Of a stretch of DNA of 64,000 bases, positions 1-12,854 are shown piece after piece (within the stretch, counting starts at the first letter, position 1; every line of letters begins with the position of its first letter). The stretch spans positions 16,698,220 to 16,762,219 of the forward strand of contig CP114483.1 in the NCBI GenBank assembly GCA_027186245.1, written 5' to 3'. The notes beneath the pieces were generated by a model. The model saw only the letters and a program-made list of their open reading frames with translations. It was not told where the DNA came from and searched no databases. Source of the DNA: Coriaria nepalensis (lineage: Eukaryota > Streptophyta > Magnoliopsida > Cucurbitales > Coriariaceae). The position numbers and the translations under genes were made by a program.

Positions 1-1680
1 TTTAGCCTTAAAGTCATATTATTGCGTCTCTTTTATTCATTAAATCTTTCTAAATTACTACGAACGAAATTCGGCCTTTAAATACGATTTTCGTGCATAA
101 CTTGCAGTTGATCTATTGAAGGCAACAATGCATTTGTTTAGCCTTTAAGTCATGTAACTGTGTCTCTTCGAGTCATTAAATCATTCTAAATTAAGTCGAC
201 CGAATTCTATTTGCGCCTTTCAAACATTATTTTCTTACATAACTTGCAATTAATCTATTGCAAACACCAGTGCATTATTTTACCTCTAAAAAGCATGTCA
301 CTCAGTCTTTTCAATCATTAAATTGTTTGAGGGTACTTCGGACCATATCTCTTTTTGCGTTTAAAACGCGACTTTCATGCATAACTTGCAATTGATCTAT
401 TGAAGGCAACTATGCATTTTTTTAGCCTTAAAGTCATATTATTGCGTCTCTTTTAGTCATTAAATCTTCCTAAATCACTACGAACGAAATTCGGCCCTTA
501 AATATGATTTTCGTGCATAACTTGCAGTTGATCTATTGAAGGCAACAATGCATTTGTTTAGCCTTTAAGTCATGTAACTGAGTCTCTTCGAGTCATTAAA
601 TCATCATAAATTAAGTCGAGCGAATTCTATTTGCGCCTTTCAAACATTATTTTCTTACATAACTTGCAATTAATCTACTGAAGACAACAATGCATTAAGT
701 TACCATTAAAAAACACATCACTCAGTCTTTTCAATCATTAAATTGTTTGAAGGCACTTCGAACCATATCTCTTTTTGCATTTAAAACGCGACTTTCAGGC
801 ATAACTTGCAATTGATCTATTGAAGGCAACTATGCATTTTTTTAGCCTTAAAGTCATATTTTTGCGTCTCTTTTAATCAGAAAATCATTCTAAATCACTT
901 CGAACGAAATTAGGCATTTGAACATGACTTTCGTGCATAACTTGCAGTTGATCTATTGAAGTCAACAATGCATTTGTTTAGCCCTAAAGTCATGTGAATG
1001 AGTCTCTTCTAGTCGTTAAATCATTCTAAATTAAGTCGAACGAATTCTATTTTTTCCCTTCAAACATGATTTTATTACATAACTTGCAATTAATCTATTG
1101 AAGACAACAATGCATTATTTTACCATTAAAAAGCATGTCACTCAGTCTTTTCAATCCTTAAATTGTTTGAAGGCACTTCGAAGCATATCTCTTTTCGAAT
1201 TTAAAACGCGACTTTCAGGCATAACTTGCAATTGATCTATTGAAGGCAACTATGCATTTTTTTAGCCTTAAAGTCATATTTTTACGTCTCTTTTAGTCAG
1301 AAGATCATTCTAAATCACTTCGAACGAAACTAGGCATATGAACATGACTTTCGTGCATAACTTGCAGTTGATCTATTGAAGTCAACAATGCATATGTTTA
1401 GCCTTAAAGTCATGTGAATGAGTCTCTTCTAGTCGTTAAATCATTCTAAATTAAGTCGAACGAATTCTATTTTTTCCTTTCAAACATGATTTTATTACAT
1501 AACTTGCAATTAATCTATTGCAGACACCAATGCATTATTTTACCTTGAAAAAGCATGTCACTCAGTCTTTTCAATCATTAAATTGTTTGAAAGCACTTCG
1601 AACCAATTCTCTTTTTGCATTTAAAACGCGACTTTCATGCATAACTTGCAATTGATCTATTGAAGGCAACTATGCATTTT
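1..1680 (-). repeat. Type 1 units, order alpha-alpha-beta-beta
   Basis: Four 420-bp units start at 1, 421, 841 and 1261. The first two are alpha (CATTAAATCTTTC, ATTCGGCC) and the next two beta (CAGAAAATC or CAGAAGATC, TTAGGCAT). The second and third closely resemble 4621-5460, at an offset of 4200 bp (ten units). They share TCTACTGAAGACAAC in the alpha unit. They differ by scattered substitutions, so this copy is older than the duplications in the main array. Confidence 0.85.
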
Positions 1681-2943
1681 TTTTAGCCTTAAAGTCATAT
1701 TATTGCGTCTCTTTTAGTCATTAAATCTTTCTAAATCACTACGAACGAAATTCGGCCTTTAAATATGATTTTCGTGCATAACTTGCAGTTGATCTATTGA
1801 AGGCAACAATGCATTTGTTTAGCCTTTAAGTCATGTAACTGAGTCTCTTCGAGTCATTAAATCATTCTAAATTCAGTCGACCGAATTCTATTTGCGCCTT
1901 TCAAACATTATTTTCTTACATAACTTGCAATTAATCTATTGCAAACACCAGTGCATTATTTTACCTCTAAAAAGCATGTCACTCAGTCTTTTCAATTATT
2001 AAATTGTTTGAAGGTACTTCGGACCATATCTCTTTTTGCGTTTAAAACGCGACTTTCATGCATAACTTGCAATTGATCTATTGAAGGCAACTATGCATTT
2101 TTTTTAGCCTTAAAGTCATATTATTGCGTCTCTTTTAGTCATTAAATCTTTCTAAATCACTACGAACGAAATTCGGCCTTTAAATATGATTTTCGTGCAT
2201 AACTTGCAGTTGATCTATTGAAGGCAACAATGCATTTGTTTAGCCTTTAAGTCATGTAACTGAGTCTCTTCGAGTCATTAAATCATTCTAAATTCAGTCG
2301 ACCGAATTCTATTTGCGCCTTTCAAACATTATTTTCTTACATAACTTGCAATTAATCTATTGCAAACACCAGTGCATTATTTTACCTCTAAAAAGCATGT
2401 CACTCAGTCTTTTCAATTATTAAATTGTTTGAAGGTACTTCGGACCATATCTCTTTTTGCGTTTAAAACGCGACTTTCATGCATAACTTGCAATTGATCT
2501 ATTGAAGGCAACTATGCATTTTTTTTAGCCTTAAAGTCATATTATTGCGTCTCTTTTAGTCATTAAATCTTTCTAAATCACTACGAACGAAATTCGGCCT
2601 TTAAATATGATTTTCGTGCATAACTTGCAGTTGATCTATTGAAGGCAACAATGCATTTGTTTAGCCTTTAAGTCATGTAACTGAGTCTCTTCGAGTCATT
2701 AAATCATTCTAAATTCAGTCGACCGAATTCTATTTGCGCCTTTCAAACATTATTTTCTTACATAACTTGCAATTAATCTATTGCAAACACCAGTGCATTA
2801 TTTTACCTCTAAAAAGCATGTCACTCAGTCTTTTCAATCATTAAATTGTTTGAAGGTATTTCGGACCATATCTCTTTTTGCGTTTAAAACGCGACTTTCA
2901 TGCATAACTTGCAATTGATCTATTGAAGGCAACTATGCATTTT
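1681..2943 (-). repeat. Three near-identical type 1 alpha units in tandem
   Basis: The TTTAGCC landmark falls at 1682, 2103, 2524 and 2944, so each unit is about 421 bp. All three share AATTCAGTCGACCG and TATTGCAAACACCAG. The first two also share CAATTATTAAATTG, which is CAATCATTAAATTG in the third. Only a few differences are visible among them, far fewer than between other neighbouring type 1 units. This looks like a local recent amplification inside the older block. Confidence 0.88.
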
Positions 2944-5705
2944 TTTAGCCTTAAAGTCATATTATTGCGTCTCTTTTATTCATTAAATCTTTCTAAATCA
3001 CTACGAACGAAATTCGGCCTTTAAATACGATTTTCGTGCATAACTTGCAGTTGATCTATTGAAGGCAACAATGCATTTGTTTAGCCTTTAAGTCATGTAA
3101 CTGAGTGTCTTCGAGTCATTAAATCATTCTAAATTAAGTCGAACGAATTCTATTTGCGCCCTTCAAACATTATTTTCTTACATAACTTGCAATTAATATA
3201 CTGAAGACAACAATGCATTATTTTACCATTAAAAAACATATCACTCAGTCTTTCCAATCATTAAATTGTTTGAAGGCACTTCGAACCATATCTCTTTTTG
3301 CATTTAAAACGCGACTTTCAGGCATAACTTGCAATTGATCTATTGAAGGCAACTGTGCATTTTTTTAGCCTTAAAGTCATATTTTCGCGTCTCTTTTAAT
3401 CAGAAAATCATTCTAAATCACTTCGAACGAAATTAGGCATTTGAACATGACTTTCGTGCATAACTTGCAGTTGATCTATTGAAGTCAACAATGCATATGT
3501 TTAGCCTTAAAGTCATGTGAATGAGTCTCTTCTAGTCGTTAAATCATTCTAAATTAAGTCGAACGAATTCTATTTTTTCCTTTCAAGCATGATTTTATTA
3601 CATAACTTGCAATTAATCTATTGAAGAAAACAATGCATTATTTTACCATTAAAAAGCATGTCACTCAGTCTTTTCAATCATTAAATTGTTTGAAGGCACT
3701 TCGAACCATATCTCTTTTTGCATTTAAAACGCGACTTTCAGGCATAACTTGCAATTAATCTATTGAAGGCAGCTATGCATTTTTTTAGCCTTAAAGTCAT
3801 ATTTTTGCGTCTCTTTTAGTCAGAAAATCATTCTAAATCACTTCGAACGAAATTAGGCATTTGAACATGACTTTCGTGCATAACTTGCAGTTGATCTATT
3901 GAAGTCAACAATGCATATGTTTAGCCTTAAAGTCATGTGAATGAGTCTCTTCTAGTCGTTAAATCATTCTAAATTAAGTCGAACGAATTCTATTTTTTCC
4001 CTTCAAACATGATTTTATTACATAACTTGCAATTAATCTATTGCAGACACCAATGCATTATTTTACCTTCAAAAAGCATGTCACACAGTCTTTTCAATCA
4101 TTAAATTGTTTGAAAGCACTTCGAACCAATTCTCTTTTTGCATTTAAAACGCGACTTTCAGGCATAACTTGCAATTGATCTATTGAAGGCAACTATGCAT
4201 TTTTTTAGCCTGAAAGTCATATTTTTGCGTCTCTTTTAGTCAGAAAATCATTCTAAATCACTTCGAACGAAATTAGGCATTTGAACATTTCTTTCATGCA
4301 TAACTTGCAGTTGATCTATTGAAGTCAACAATGCATTTGTTTAGCCTTAAAGTCATGTCAATGAGTCTGTTCTAGTCGTTAAATCATTCTAAATTAGGTT
4401 GAACGAATTCTGTTTTTCCCCTTCAAACATGATTTTATTACATAACTTGCAATTAATCTATTGCAGACACCAATGCATTATTTTACCTTTAAAAAGCATG
4501 TCACTCAGTCTTTTCAATCATTAAATTGTTTGAAGGTACTTCGGACTATATCTCTTTTTGCGTTTAAAACGCGACTTTCATGCATAACTTGCAATTGATC
4601 TATTGAAGGCAACTATGCATTTTTTTAGCCTTAAAGTCATATTATTGCGTCTCTTTTAGTCATTAAATCTTTCTAAATCACTACGAACGAAATTCGGCCT
4701 TTAAATATGATTTTCGTGCATAACTTGCAGTTGATCTATTGAAGGCAACAATGCATTTGTTTAGCCTTTAAGTCATGTAACTGAGTCTCTTCGAGTCATT
4801 AAATCATTCTAAATTAAGTCGAACGAATTCTATTTGCGCCTTCAAACATTATTTTCTTACATAACTTGCAATTAATCTACTGAAGACAACAATGCATTAT
4901 TTTACCATTAAAAAACATATCACTCAGTCTTTTCAATCATTAAATTGTTTGAAGGCACTTCGAACCATATATGTTTTTGCATTTAAAACGCGACTTTCAG
5001 GCATAACTTGCAATTGATCTATTGAAGGCAACTATGCATTTTTTTTAGCCTTAAAGTCATATTTTTGCGTCTCTTTTAATCAGAAAATCATTCTAAATCA
5101 CTTCGAACGAAATTAGGCATTTGAACATGACTTTCGTGCATAACTTACAGTTGATCTATTGAAGTCAACAATGCATTTGTTTAGCCTTAAAGTCATGTGA
5201 ATGAGTCTCTTCTAGTCGTTAAATCATTCTAAATTAAGTCGAACGAATTCTATTTTTTCTCTTCAAACATGATTTTATTACATAACTTGCAATTAATCTA
5301 TTGAAGACAACAATGCATTATTTTACCATTAAAAAGCATGTCACTCAGTTTTTTCAATCATTAAATTGTTTGAAGGCACTTCGAACCATATCTCTTTTTG
5401 CATTTAAAACGCGACTTTCAGGCATAACTTGCAATTGATCTATTGAAGGCAACTATGCATTTTTTTAGCCTTAAAGTCATATTTCTGCGTCTCTTTTAGT
5501 CAGAAAATCATTCTAAATCACTTCGAACGAAATTAGGCATTTGAACATGACTTTCGTGCATAACTTGCAGTTGATCTATTGAAGTCAACAATGCATATGT
5601 TTAGCCTTAAAGTCATGTGAATGAGTCTCTTCTAGTCGTTAAATCATTCTAAATTAAGTCGAACGAATTCTATTTTTTCCCTTCAAACATGATTTTATTA
5701 CATAA
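2944..5705 (-). repeat. Type 1 units, mixed alpha and beta
   Basis: About six and a half units: one alpha (2944-), three beta (3361-4620), one alpha (4621-5040) and two beta (5041-). Diagnostic variants include TATACTGAAGACAAC near 3198, TTTCGCGTC near 3383, and CCTGAAAGTC near 4209. Spacing stays at 420 bp. Sequence quality looks normal until an abrupt change at about 5706. Confidence 0.85.
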
Positions 5706-7610
5706 CTATTTCAATTAATCTATTTCAAACACCAGTGCATTATTTTACCTCTAAAAAGCATGTCACTAAGTCTTTTCAATTATTAAATTGTTTGAAGGTA
5801 CTTCGGTCCATTTCCTTTTTTGCGTTTAAAAGGCTACTTTCATGCATAACTTGCAATTGATCTATTGAAGGCAACTATGCATTTTTTTTTTAGCCTTAAA
5901 GGTCATTATATTGCGTCTCTTTTAGTCATTAAAATCTTTCTAAATCACTACGAACGAAATTCGGCCTTTAAATATGATTTTCGTGCATAACTTGCAGTTG
6001 ATCTATTGAGGCAACAATGCATTTGTTTAGCCTTTAAGTCATGTAACTGAGTCTCTCGAGTCATTAAATCATTCTAAATTAAGTCGACCGAATTCTATTT
6101 GCGCTTTCAAACATTATTTTCTTACATAACTTGCAATTAATCTATTGCAAACACCAGTGCATTATTTTACCTCTAAAAAGCCATGTCACTCAAGACTTTT
6201 CAATCATTAAATTGTTTGAGGGTACTTCGGACCAATCTCTTTTTTGCGTTTAAAAACGCGACTTTCATGCATAACTTGCAATTGATCTATTGAAGGCAAC
6301 TATTCATTTTTTAGCCTTAAAGTTCATATTATTGCGTCTCTTTTATCATAAATCTTTCTAAATTACTACGAACGAAATTCGGCCCTTTAAATACGATTTT
6401 CGTGCATAACTTGCAGTTGATCTATTGAAGGCAACAATGCATTTGGTTTAGCCTTTAAGTCCTGTAACTGAGTCTCTTCGAGTCATTAAAATCATTCTAA
6501 ATTAAGTCGAACGAATTCTATTTGCGCCCTTCAAACATTATTTTCTTACATAACTTGCAATTAATATACTGAAGACAACAATGCATTATTTTACCATTAA
6601 AAAACATATCAGTCAGTCTTTCCAATCATTAAATTCTTTGAAGGCACTTCGAACCATATCTCTTTTTGCATTTAAACACGCGACTTTCAGGCTTAACTTG
6701 CAATTGATCTATTGAAGGCACCTGTGCATTTTTTTAGCCTTAAAGTCATATTTTCGCGTCTCTTTTAATCAGAAAATCATTCTAAATCACTTCGAACGAA
6801 ATTCGGCATTTGAACATGACTTTCGTGCAATAACTTGCAGTTGATCTATTGAAGTCAACAATGCATTTGTTTAGCCTTAAAGTCATGTGAATGGAGTCTC
6901 TTCTAGTCGTTAAATCATTCTAAATTAAGTCGAACGAATTCTATTTTTTCCCTTCAAACATGATTTTATTACATAAACTTTGCAATTAATCTATTGAAGA
7001 CAACAATGCATTATTTTACCATTAAAAAGCATGTCACTCAGTCCTTTTCAATCATTAAAATTGTTTGAAGGGCACATCGAACCATATCTCTTTTTGCATT
7101 AAAACGCGGACTTTCAGGCATAACTTGCAATTGATTCTATTGAAGGCAACTATGCATTTTTTTAGCCTTAAAGTCATATTTTTGCGTCTCTTTGAGTCAG
7201 AAAATCATTCTAAATCACTTCGAACGAAATAGGCATTTAAACATGACTTTCGTGCATAACTTGCAGTTGATCTATTGAAGTCAACAATGCATATGTTTAG
7301 CCTTAAAGTCACGTGAATTGAGTCTCTTCTAGTCGTTAAAATCATTCTAAATTAAGTCGAACGAATTCTTTTTTTTCCCTTCAAACATGATTTTATTACA
7401 TAACTTGCAATTAATCTATTGCAGACACCAATGCATTATTTTACCTTCAAAACGCATGTCACACCGTCTTTTCAATCATTAAAATTGTTTGAAAGCACTT
7501 CGAACCAATTCTCTTTTTGCATTTAAAACGCGACTTTCAGGCATAACTTGCAATTGATCTATGAAGGCAAACTATGCATTTTTTTAGCCTGAAAGTCATA
7601 TTTTTGCGTC
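5706..7610 (-). repeat. Type 1 units with dense indels at contig end
   Basis: From CATAACTATTTCAATTAATC onward the sequence carries many one-base insertions and deletions, for example GGTCATTATATTG, GCCATGTCACTCAAGAC, AACTTTGCAATT and GTCCTTTTCAATC. The order of diagnostic variants follows 2340-4240 at an offset of about 3,370 bp: TATACTGAAGACAAC near 6563, CTGTGCATTTTTTT near 6722, CCTGAAAGTC near 7588. A few variants instead match 1-420. The indels sit mostly in homopolymers, as in unpolished long-read sequence next to a contig end. Unit counts and variants here should not be trusted. Confidence 0.82.
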
Positions 7611-7710
7611 NNNNNNNNNNNNNNNNNNNNNNNNNNNNNNNNNNNNNNNNNNNNNNNNNNNNNNNNNNNNNNNNNNNNNNNNNNNNNNNNNNNNNNNNNN
7701 NNNNNNNNNN
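7611..7710. other. Assembly gap, exactly 100 N
   Basis: The N run is exactly 100 bases, a conventional placeholder for a gap of unknown length. The left side is type 1 satellite on the minus strand; the right side is type 2 on the plus strand. An open frame reported across this gap is meaningless. Confidence 0.99.
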
Positions 7711-9060
7711 TGAAAGTCGTGTTTTAAAATGCGAAAATAGAATTAGTTCGAAGTGCTTCCAAACAATTTAATGATCTAAAAAGACTGAATGATATGCTCT
7801 TTAAGGCAAAAATAATGCATTGTTGTATTCCATAGATTAATTGGCAGGTTATGTAAGAAAATCATGTTTGAAGGGCAAAAATAATAATTCGTTCCGAATT
7901 CATTTATAATGATTTAATGACTAGAAGAGCCTCAATGACATGATTTTAACGCTAAGTAAATGTATAGTTGCCTTCAGTAGATCACTGCAAGTTATGGACG
8001 AAAGTCATGTTTAAAAGGTGAATTTCGTCTGAAGTGATTTAGAATGATTTAATGAGTATAAGAGATGCAATAATATGACTTTAACACTAAAAAAATGCAT
8101 AGTTTCCTTCAGTAGATCAATTGCAAGTTATGCATGAAAGTCGTGTTTTAAATGCGGAAAATAGAATTAGTTCGAAGTGCTTCCAAACAATTTAATGATC
8201 TAAAAAGACTGAATGATATGCTCTTTAAGGCTAAAATAATGCATTGTTGTATTCCATAGAGTAAATTGCAGGTTATGTAAGAAAATCATGTTTGAAGGGC
8301 AAAAATATAATTCGTTGAATTTCATTTATAATGATTTAATGACTAGAAGAGCCTCAATGACATGATTTTCACGCTAAGTAAATGTATAGTTGCCTTCACT
8401 AGATCAACTGCAAGTTATGCACGAAAGTCATGTTTAAAAGGTGAATTTCGTCTGAAGTGATTTAGAATGATTTAATGAGTATAAGAGATGCAATAATATG
8501 ACTTTAACACTAAAAAAATGCATAGTTCCCTTCAGTAGATCAATTGCAAGTTATGCATGAAAGTCATGTTTTAAATGCGAAAATAGAATTAGTTCAGAGT
8601 GCTTCCAAACAATTTAATGATCTAAAAGACTGAATGATATGCTCTTTAAGGCAAAAATAATGCATTGTTGTATTCCATAGATTAATTGCAGGTTATGTAA
8701 GAAAATCATGTTTTGAAGGGCAAAAATATAATTCGTTCGAATTCATTTATAATGATTTAATGACTAGAAGAGCCCTCAATGACATGATTTTAACGCTAAG
8801 TAAATGTATAGTTTGCCTTCAATAGATCAACTGCAAGTTATGCACGAAAGTCATGTTTAAAGGTGAATTTCGTCTGAAGTGATTTAGATGATTTAATGGG
8901 TAAAAGAGATGCAATAATATGACTTTAACACTAAAAAAATGCATAGTTTCCTTCAGGTAGATCAATTGCAAGTTATGCATGAAAGTCGTGTTTTAAAATG
9001 CGAAAATAGAATTAGTTCGAAGTGCTTCCAAACAATTTAATGATCTAAAAAGACTAATGA
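7711..9060 (+). repeat. Type 2 units with dense indels at contig end
   Basis: About three units with extra or missing bases in homopolymers: TTTTAAAATGCG near 7722, AATTGGCAGG near 7840, TTCGTTCCGAATTC near 7890, CTAAAAGACTG near 8622, GAGCCCTCAATG near 8770, GTTTGCCTTC near 8811. From about 9060 onward units are clean. This mirrors 5706-7610 and marks the other contig end at the gap. Confidence 0.82.
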
Positions 9061-12000
9061 TATGCTCTTTAAGGTTAAAATAATGCATTGTTGTATTCCA
9101 TAGATTAATTGCAGGTTATGTCAGAAAATCATGTTTGAAGGGCAAAAATATAATTCGTTCGAATTCATTTATAATGATTTAATGACTAGAAGAGCCTCAA
9201 TGACATGATTTTCACGCTAAGTAAATGTATAGTTGCCTTCACTAGATCAACTGCAAGTTATGCACGAAAGTCATGTTTAAAAGGTGAATTTCGTCTGAAG
9301 TGATTTAGAATGATTTAATGAGTAAAAGAGATGCAATAATATGACTTGAACGCTAAAAAATGCATAGTTGCCATCAATAGATCAATTGCAAGTTATGCAT
9401 GAAAGTCGTGTTTTAAATGCGAAAATAGAATTAGTTCGAAGTGCTTCCAAACAATTTAATGATCTAAAAAGACTGAATGATATGCTCTTTAAGGCTAAAA
9501 TAATGCATTGTTGTATTCCATAGAGTAATTGCAGGTTATGTAAGAAAATCATGTTTGAAGGGCAAAAATATAATTCGTTCGAATTCATTTATAATGATTT
9601 AATGACTAGAAGAGCCTCAATGACATGATTTTCACGCTAAGTAAATGTATAGTTGCCTTCACTAGATCAACTGCAAGTTATGCACGAAAGTCATGTTTAA
9701 AAGGTGAATTTCGTCTGAAGTGATTTAGAATGATTTAATGGGTAAAAGAGATGCAATAATATGACTTTAACACTAAAAAAATGCATAGTTTCCTTCAGTA
9801 GATCAATTGCAAGTTATGCATAAGTCGTGTTTTAAATGCGAAAATAGAATTAGTTCGAAGTGCTTCCAAACAATTTAATGATCTAAAAAGACTGAATGAT
9901 ATGCTCTTTAAGGCTAAAATAATGCATTGTTGTATTCCATAGATTAATTGCAGGTTATGTAAGAAAATCATGTTTGAAGGGCAAAAATATAATTCGTTCG
10001 AATTCATTTATAATGATTTAATGACTAGAAGAGCCTCAATGACATGATTTTCACGCTAAGTAAATGTATAGTTGCCTTCACTAGATCAACTCCAAGTTAT
10101 GCACGAAAGTCATGTTTAAAAGGTGAATTTCGTTTGAAGTGATTTAGAATGATTTAATGAGTATAAGAGATGCAATAATATGACTTTAACACTAAAAAAA
10201 TGCATAGTTGCCTGCAATAGATCAATTGCAAGTTATGCATGAAAGTCGTGTTTTAAATGCGAAAATAGAATTAGTTCGAAGTGCTTCCAAACAATTTAAT
10301 GATCTAAAAAGACTGAATGATATGCTCTTTAAGGCAAAAATAATGCATTGTTGTATTCCATAGATTAATTGCAGGTTATGTAAGAAAATCATGTTTGAAG
10401 GGCAAAAATATAATTCGTTCGAATTCATTTATAATGATTTAATGACTAGAAGAGCATCAATGACATGATTTTAACGCTAAGTAAATGTATAGTTGCCTTC
10501 AGTAGATCAACTGCAAGTTATGGACGAAAGTCATGTTTAAAAGGTGAATTTCGTCTGAAGTGATTTAGAATGATTTAATGAGTATAAGAGATGCAATAAT
10601 ATGACTTTAACACTAAAAAAATGAATAGTTTCCTTCAGTAGATCAATTGCAAGTTATGCATGAAAGTCGTGTTTTAAATGCGAAAATAGAATTAGTTCGA
10701 AGTGCTTCCAAACAATTTAATGATCTAAAAAGACTGAATGATATGCTCTTTAAGGCTAAAATAATGCATTGTTGTATTCCATAGAGTAATTGCAGGTTAT
10801 GTAAGAAAATCATGTTTGAAGGGCAAAAATATAATTCGTTCGAATTCATTTATAATGATTTAATGACTAGAAGAGCCTCAATGACATGATTTTCACGCTA
10901 AGTAAATGTATAGTTGCCTTCACTAGATCAACTGCAAGTTATGCACGAAAGTCATGTTTAAAAGGTGAATTTCGTCTGAAGTGATTTAGAATGATTTGAT
11001 GAGTATAAGAGATGCAATAATATGACTTTAACACTAAAAAAATGCATAGTTCCCTTCAGTAGATCAATTGCAAGTTATGCATGAAAGTCATGTTTTAAAT
11101 GCGAAAATAGAATTAGTTCAGAGTGCTTCCAAACAATTTAATGATCTAAAAAGACTGAATGATATGCTCTTTAAGGCTAAAATAATGCATTGTTGTATTC
11201 CATAGATTAATTGCCGGTTATGTAAGAAAATCATGTTTGAAGGGCAAAAATATAATTCGTTCGAATTCATTTATAATGATTTAATGACTAGAAGAGCCTC
11301 AATGACATGATTTTAACGCTAAGTAAATGTATAGTTGCCTTCAGTAGATCAACTGCAAGTTATGCACGAAAGTCATGTTTAAAAGGTGAATTTCGTCTGA
11401 AGTGATTTAGAATGATTTAATGAGTATAAGAGATGCAATAATATGACATTAACACTAAAAAAATGCATAGTTTCCTTCAGTAGATCAATTGCAAGTTATG
11501 CATGAAAGTCGTGTTTTAAATGTGAAAATAGAATTAGTTCGAAGTGCTTCCAAACAATTTAATGATCTAAAAAGACTGAATGATATGCTCTTTAAGGCTA
11601 AAATAATGCATTGTTGTATTCAATAGATTAATTGCAGGTTATGTAAGAAAATCATGTTTGAAGGGCAAAAATATAATTCGTTCGAATTCATTTATAATGA
11701 TTTAATGACTAGAAGAGCCTCAATGACATGATTTTCACGCTAAGTAAATGTATAGTTGCCTTCACTAGATCAACTGCAAGTTATGCACGAAAGTCATGTT
11801 AAAAAGGTGAATCTCGTCTGAAGTGATTTTGAATGATTTAATGGGTAAAAGAGATGCAATAATATGACTTTAACACTAAAAAAATGCATAGTTTCCTTCA
11901 GTAGATCAATTGCAAGTTATGCATGAAAGTCGTGTTTTAAATGCGAAAATAGAATTAGTTCGAAGTGCTTCCAAACAATTTAATGATCTAAAAAGACTGA

Positions 12001-12304
12001 ATGATATGCTCTTTAAGGCTAAAATAATGCATTGTTGTATTCAATAGATTAATTGCAGGTTATGTAAGAAAATCATGTTTGAAGGGCAAAAATATAATTC
12101 GTTCGAATTCATTTATAATGATTTAATGACTAGAAGAGCCTCAATGACATGATTTTCACGCTAAGTAAATGTATAGTTGCCTTCACTAGATCAACTGCAA
12201 GTTATGCACGAAAGTCATGTTTAAAAGGTGAATTTCGTCTGAAGTGATTTAGAATGATTTAATGAGTATAAGAGATGCAATAATATGACTTTAACACTAA
12301 AAAA
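9061..12304 (+). repeat. Type 2a units, regular
   Basis: About eight clean 421-bp units, mostly with TGCTTCCAAAC, ATTCCATAGA and GATTTTCACGC or GATTTTAACGC. One unit has a two-base deletion in GCATAAGTCG near 9818, so that unit is shorter. Variation between neighbours is a few percent by eye. No other content. Confidence 0.88.
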
Positions 12305-12440
12305 ATGCATAGTTCCTTTCAGTAGATCAATTGCAAGTTATGCATGAAAGTCAAGTTTAAAAGGTGAATTTCGTCTGAAGTGATTTAGAATGATTTAATG
12401 AGTATAAGAGATGCAATAATATGACTTTAACACAAAAAAA
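12305..12440 (+). repeat. Extra C-type monomer (four-monomer unit)
   Basis: ATGCATAGTTCC begins at 12305 and again at 12441, 136 bp apart, with a C-type body between (AAGTTTAAAAGGTG, CGTCTGAAGTG). 136 bp is the length of monomer C. The local unit is therefore A-box plus C-body, then A, B, C: four monomers. It looks like a product of out-of-register recombination between an A box and a C monomer. Confidence 0.85.
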
Positions 12441-12760
12441 ATGCATAGTTCCTTTCAGTAGATCAATTGCAAGTTATGCATGGAAGTCATGTTTTAAATG
12501 CGAAAATAGAATTAGTTCAGAGTGCTTCCAAACAATTTAATGATCTAAAAAGACTGAATGATATGCTCTTTAAGGCTAAAATAATGCATTGTTGTATTCA
12601 ATAGATTAATTGCAGGTTATGTAAGAAAATCATTTTTGAAGGGCAAAAATATAATTCGTTCGAATTCATTTATAATGATTTAATGACTAGAAGTGCCTCA
12701 ATGACATGATTTTAACGCTAAGTAAATGTATAGTTGCCTTCAGTAGATCAACTGCAAGTT

Positions 12761-12854
12761 ATGCACGAAAGTCATGTTTAAAAGGTGAATTTCGTCTGAA
12801 GTGATTTATGCACGAAAGTCATGTTTAAAAGGTGAATTTCGTCTGAAGTGATTT
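12761..12854 (+). repeat. 47-bp tandem duplication within monomer C
   Basis: ATGCACGAAAGTCATG starts at 12761 and again at 12808. The 47-bp segment, running to GTCTGAAGTGATTT, is repeated back to back. The duplicated ends share the short word TTATGCACG / GATTTATG, so slippage or a microhomology event is plausible. Confidence 0.9.

Larger units (their letters stand above)
1..7610 (-). repeat. Type 1 satellite array, inverted orientation
   Basis: About 18 trimers of 420 bp, written as the reverse complement of everything to the right of the gap. Two unit classes alternate. Alpha units carry ATTATTGCGTC, ATTCGGCCTTTAAATA and TCTTCGAGTCATT. Beta units carry AATTAGGCATTTGAACATG, TCTTCTAGTCGTT and TATTTTTTCC. 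By eye the class order is alpha-alpha-beta-beta, four alpha, three beta, alpha-beta-beta, then the error-rich end. Reverse-complemented beta units match the units at 61561-63790 closely, so this is the same subfamily as the right end of the window, on the other strand. Confidence 0.93.

Noticed and set aside
7574..7771. 65-residue open frame across the N run
   Set aside because: About half of it is unknown residues, and it joins two contigs of opposite repeat orientation.
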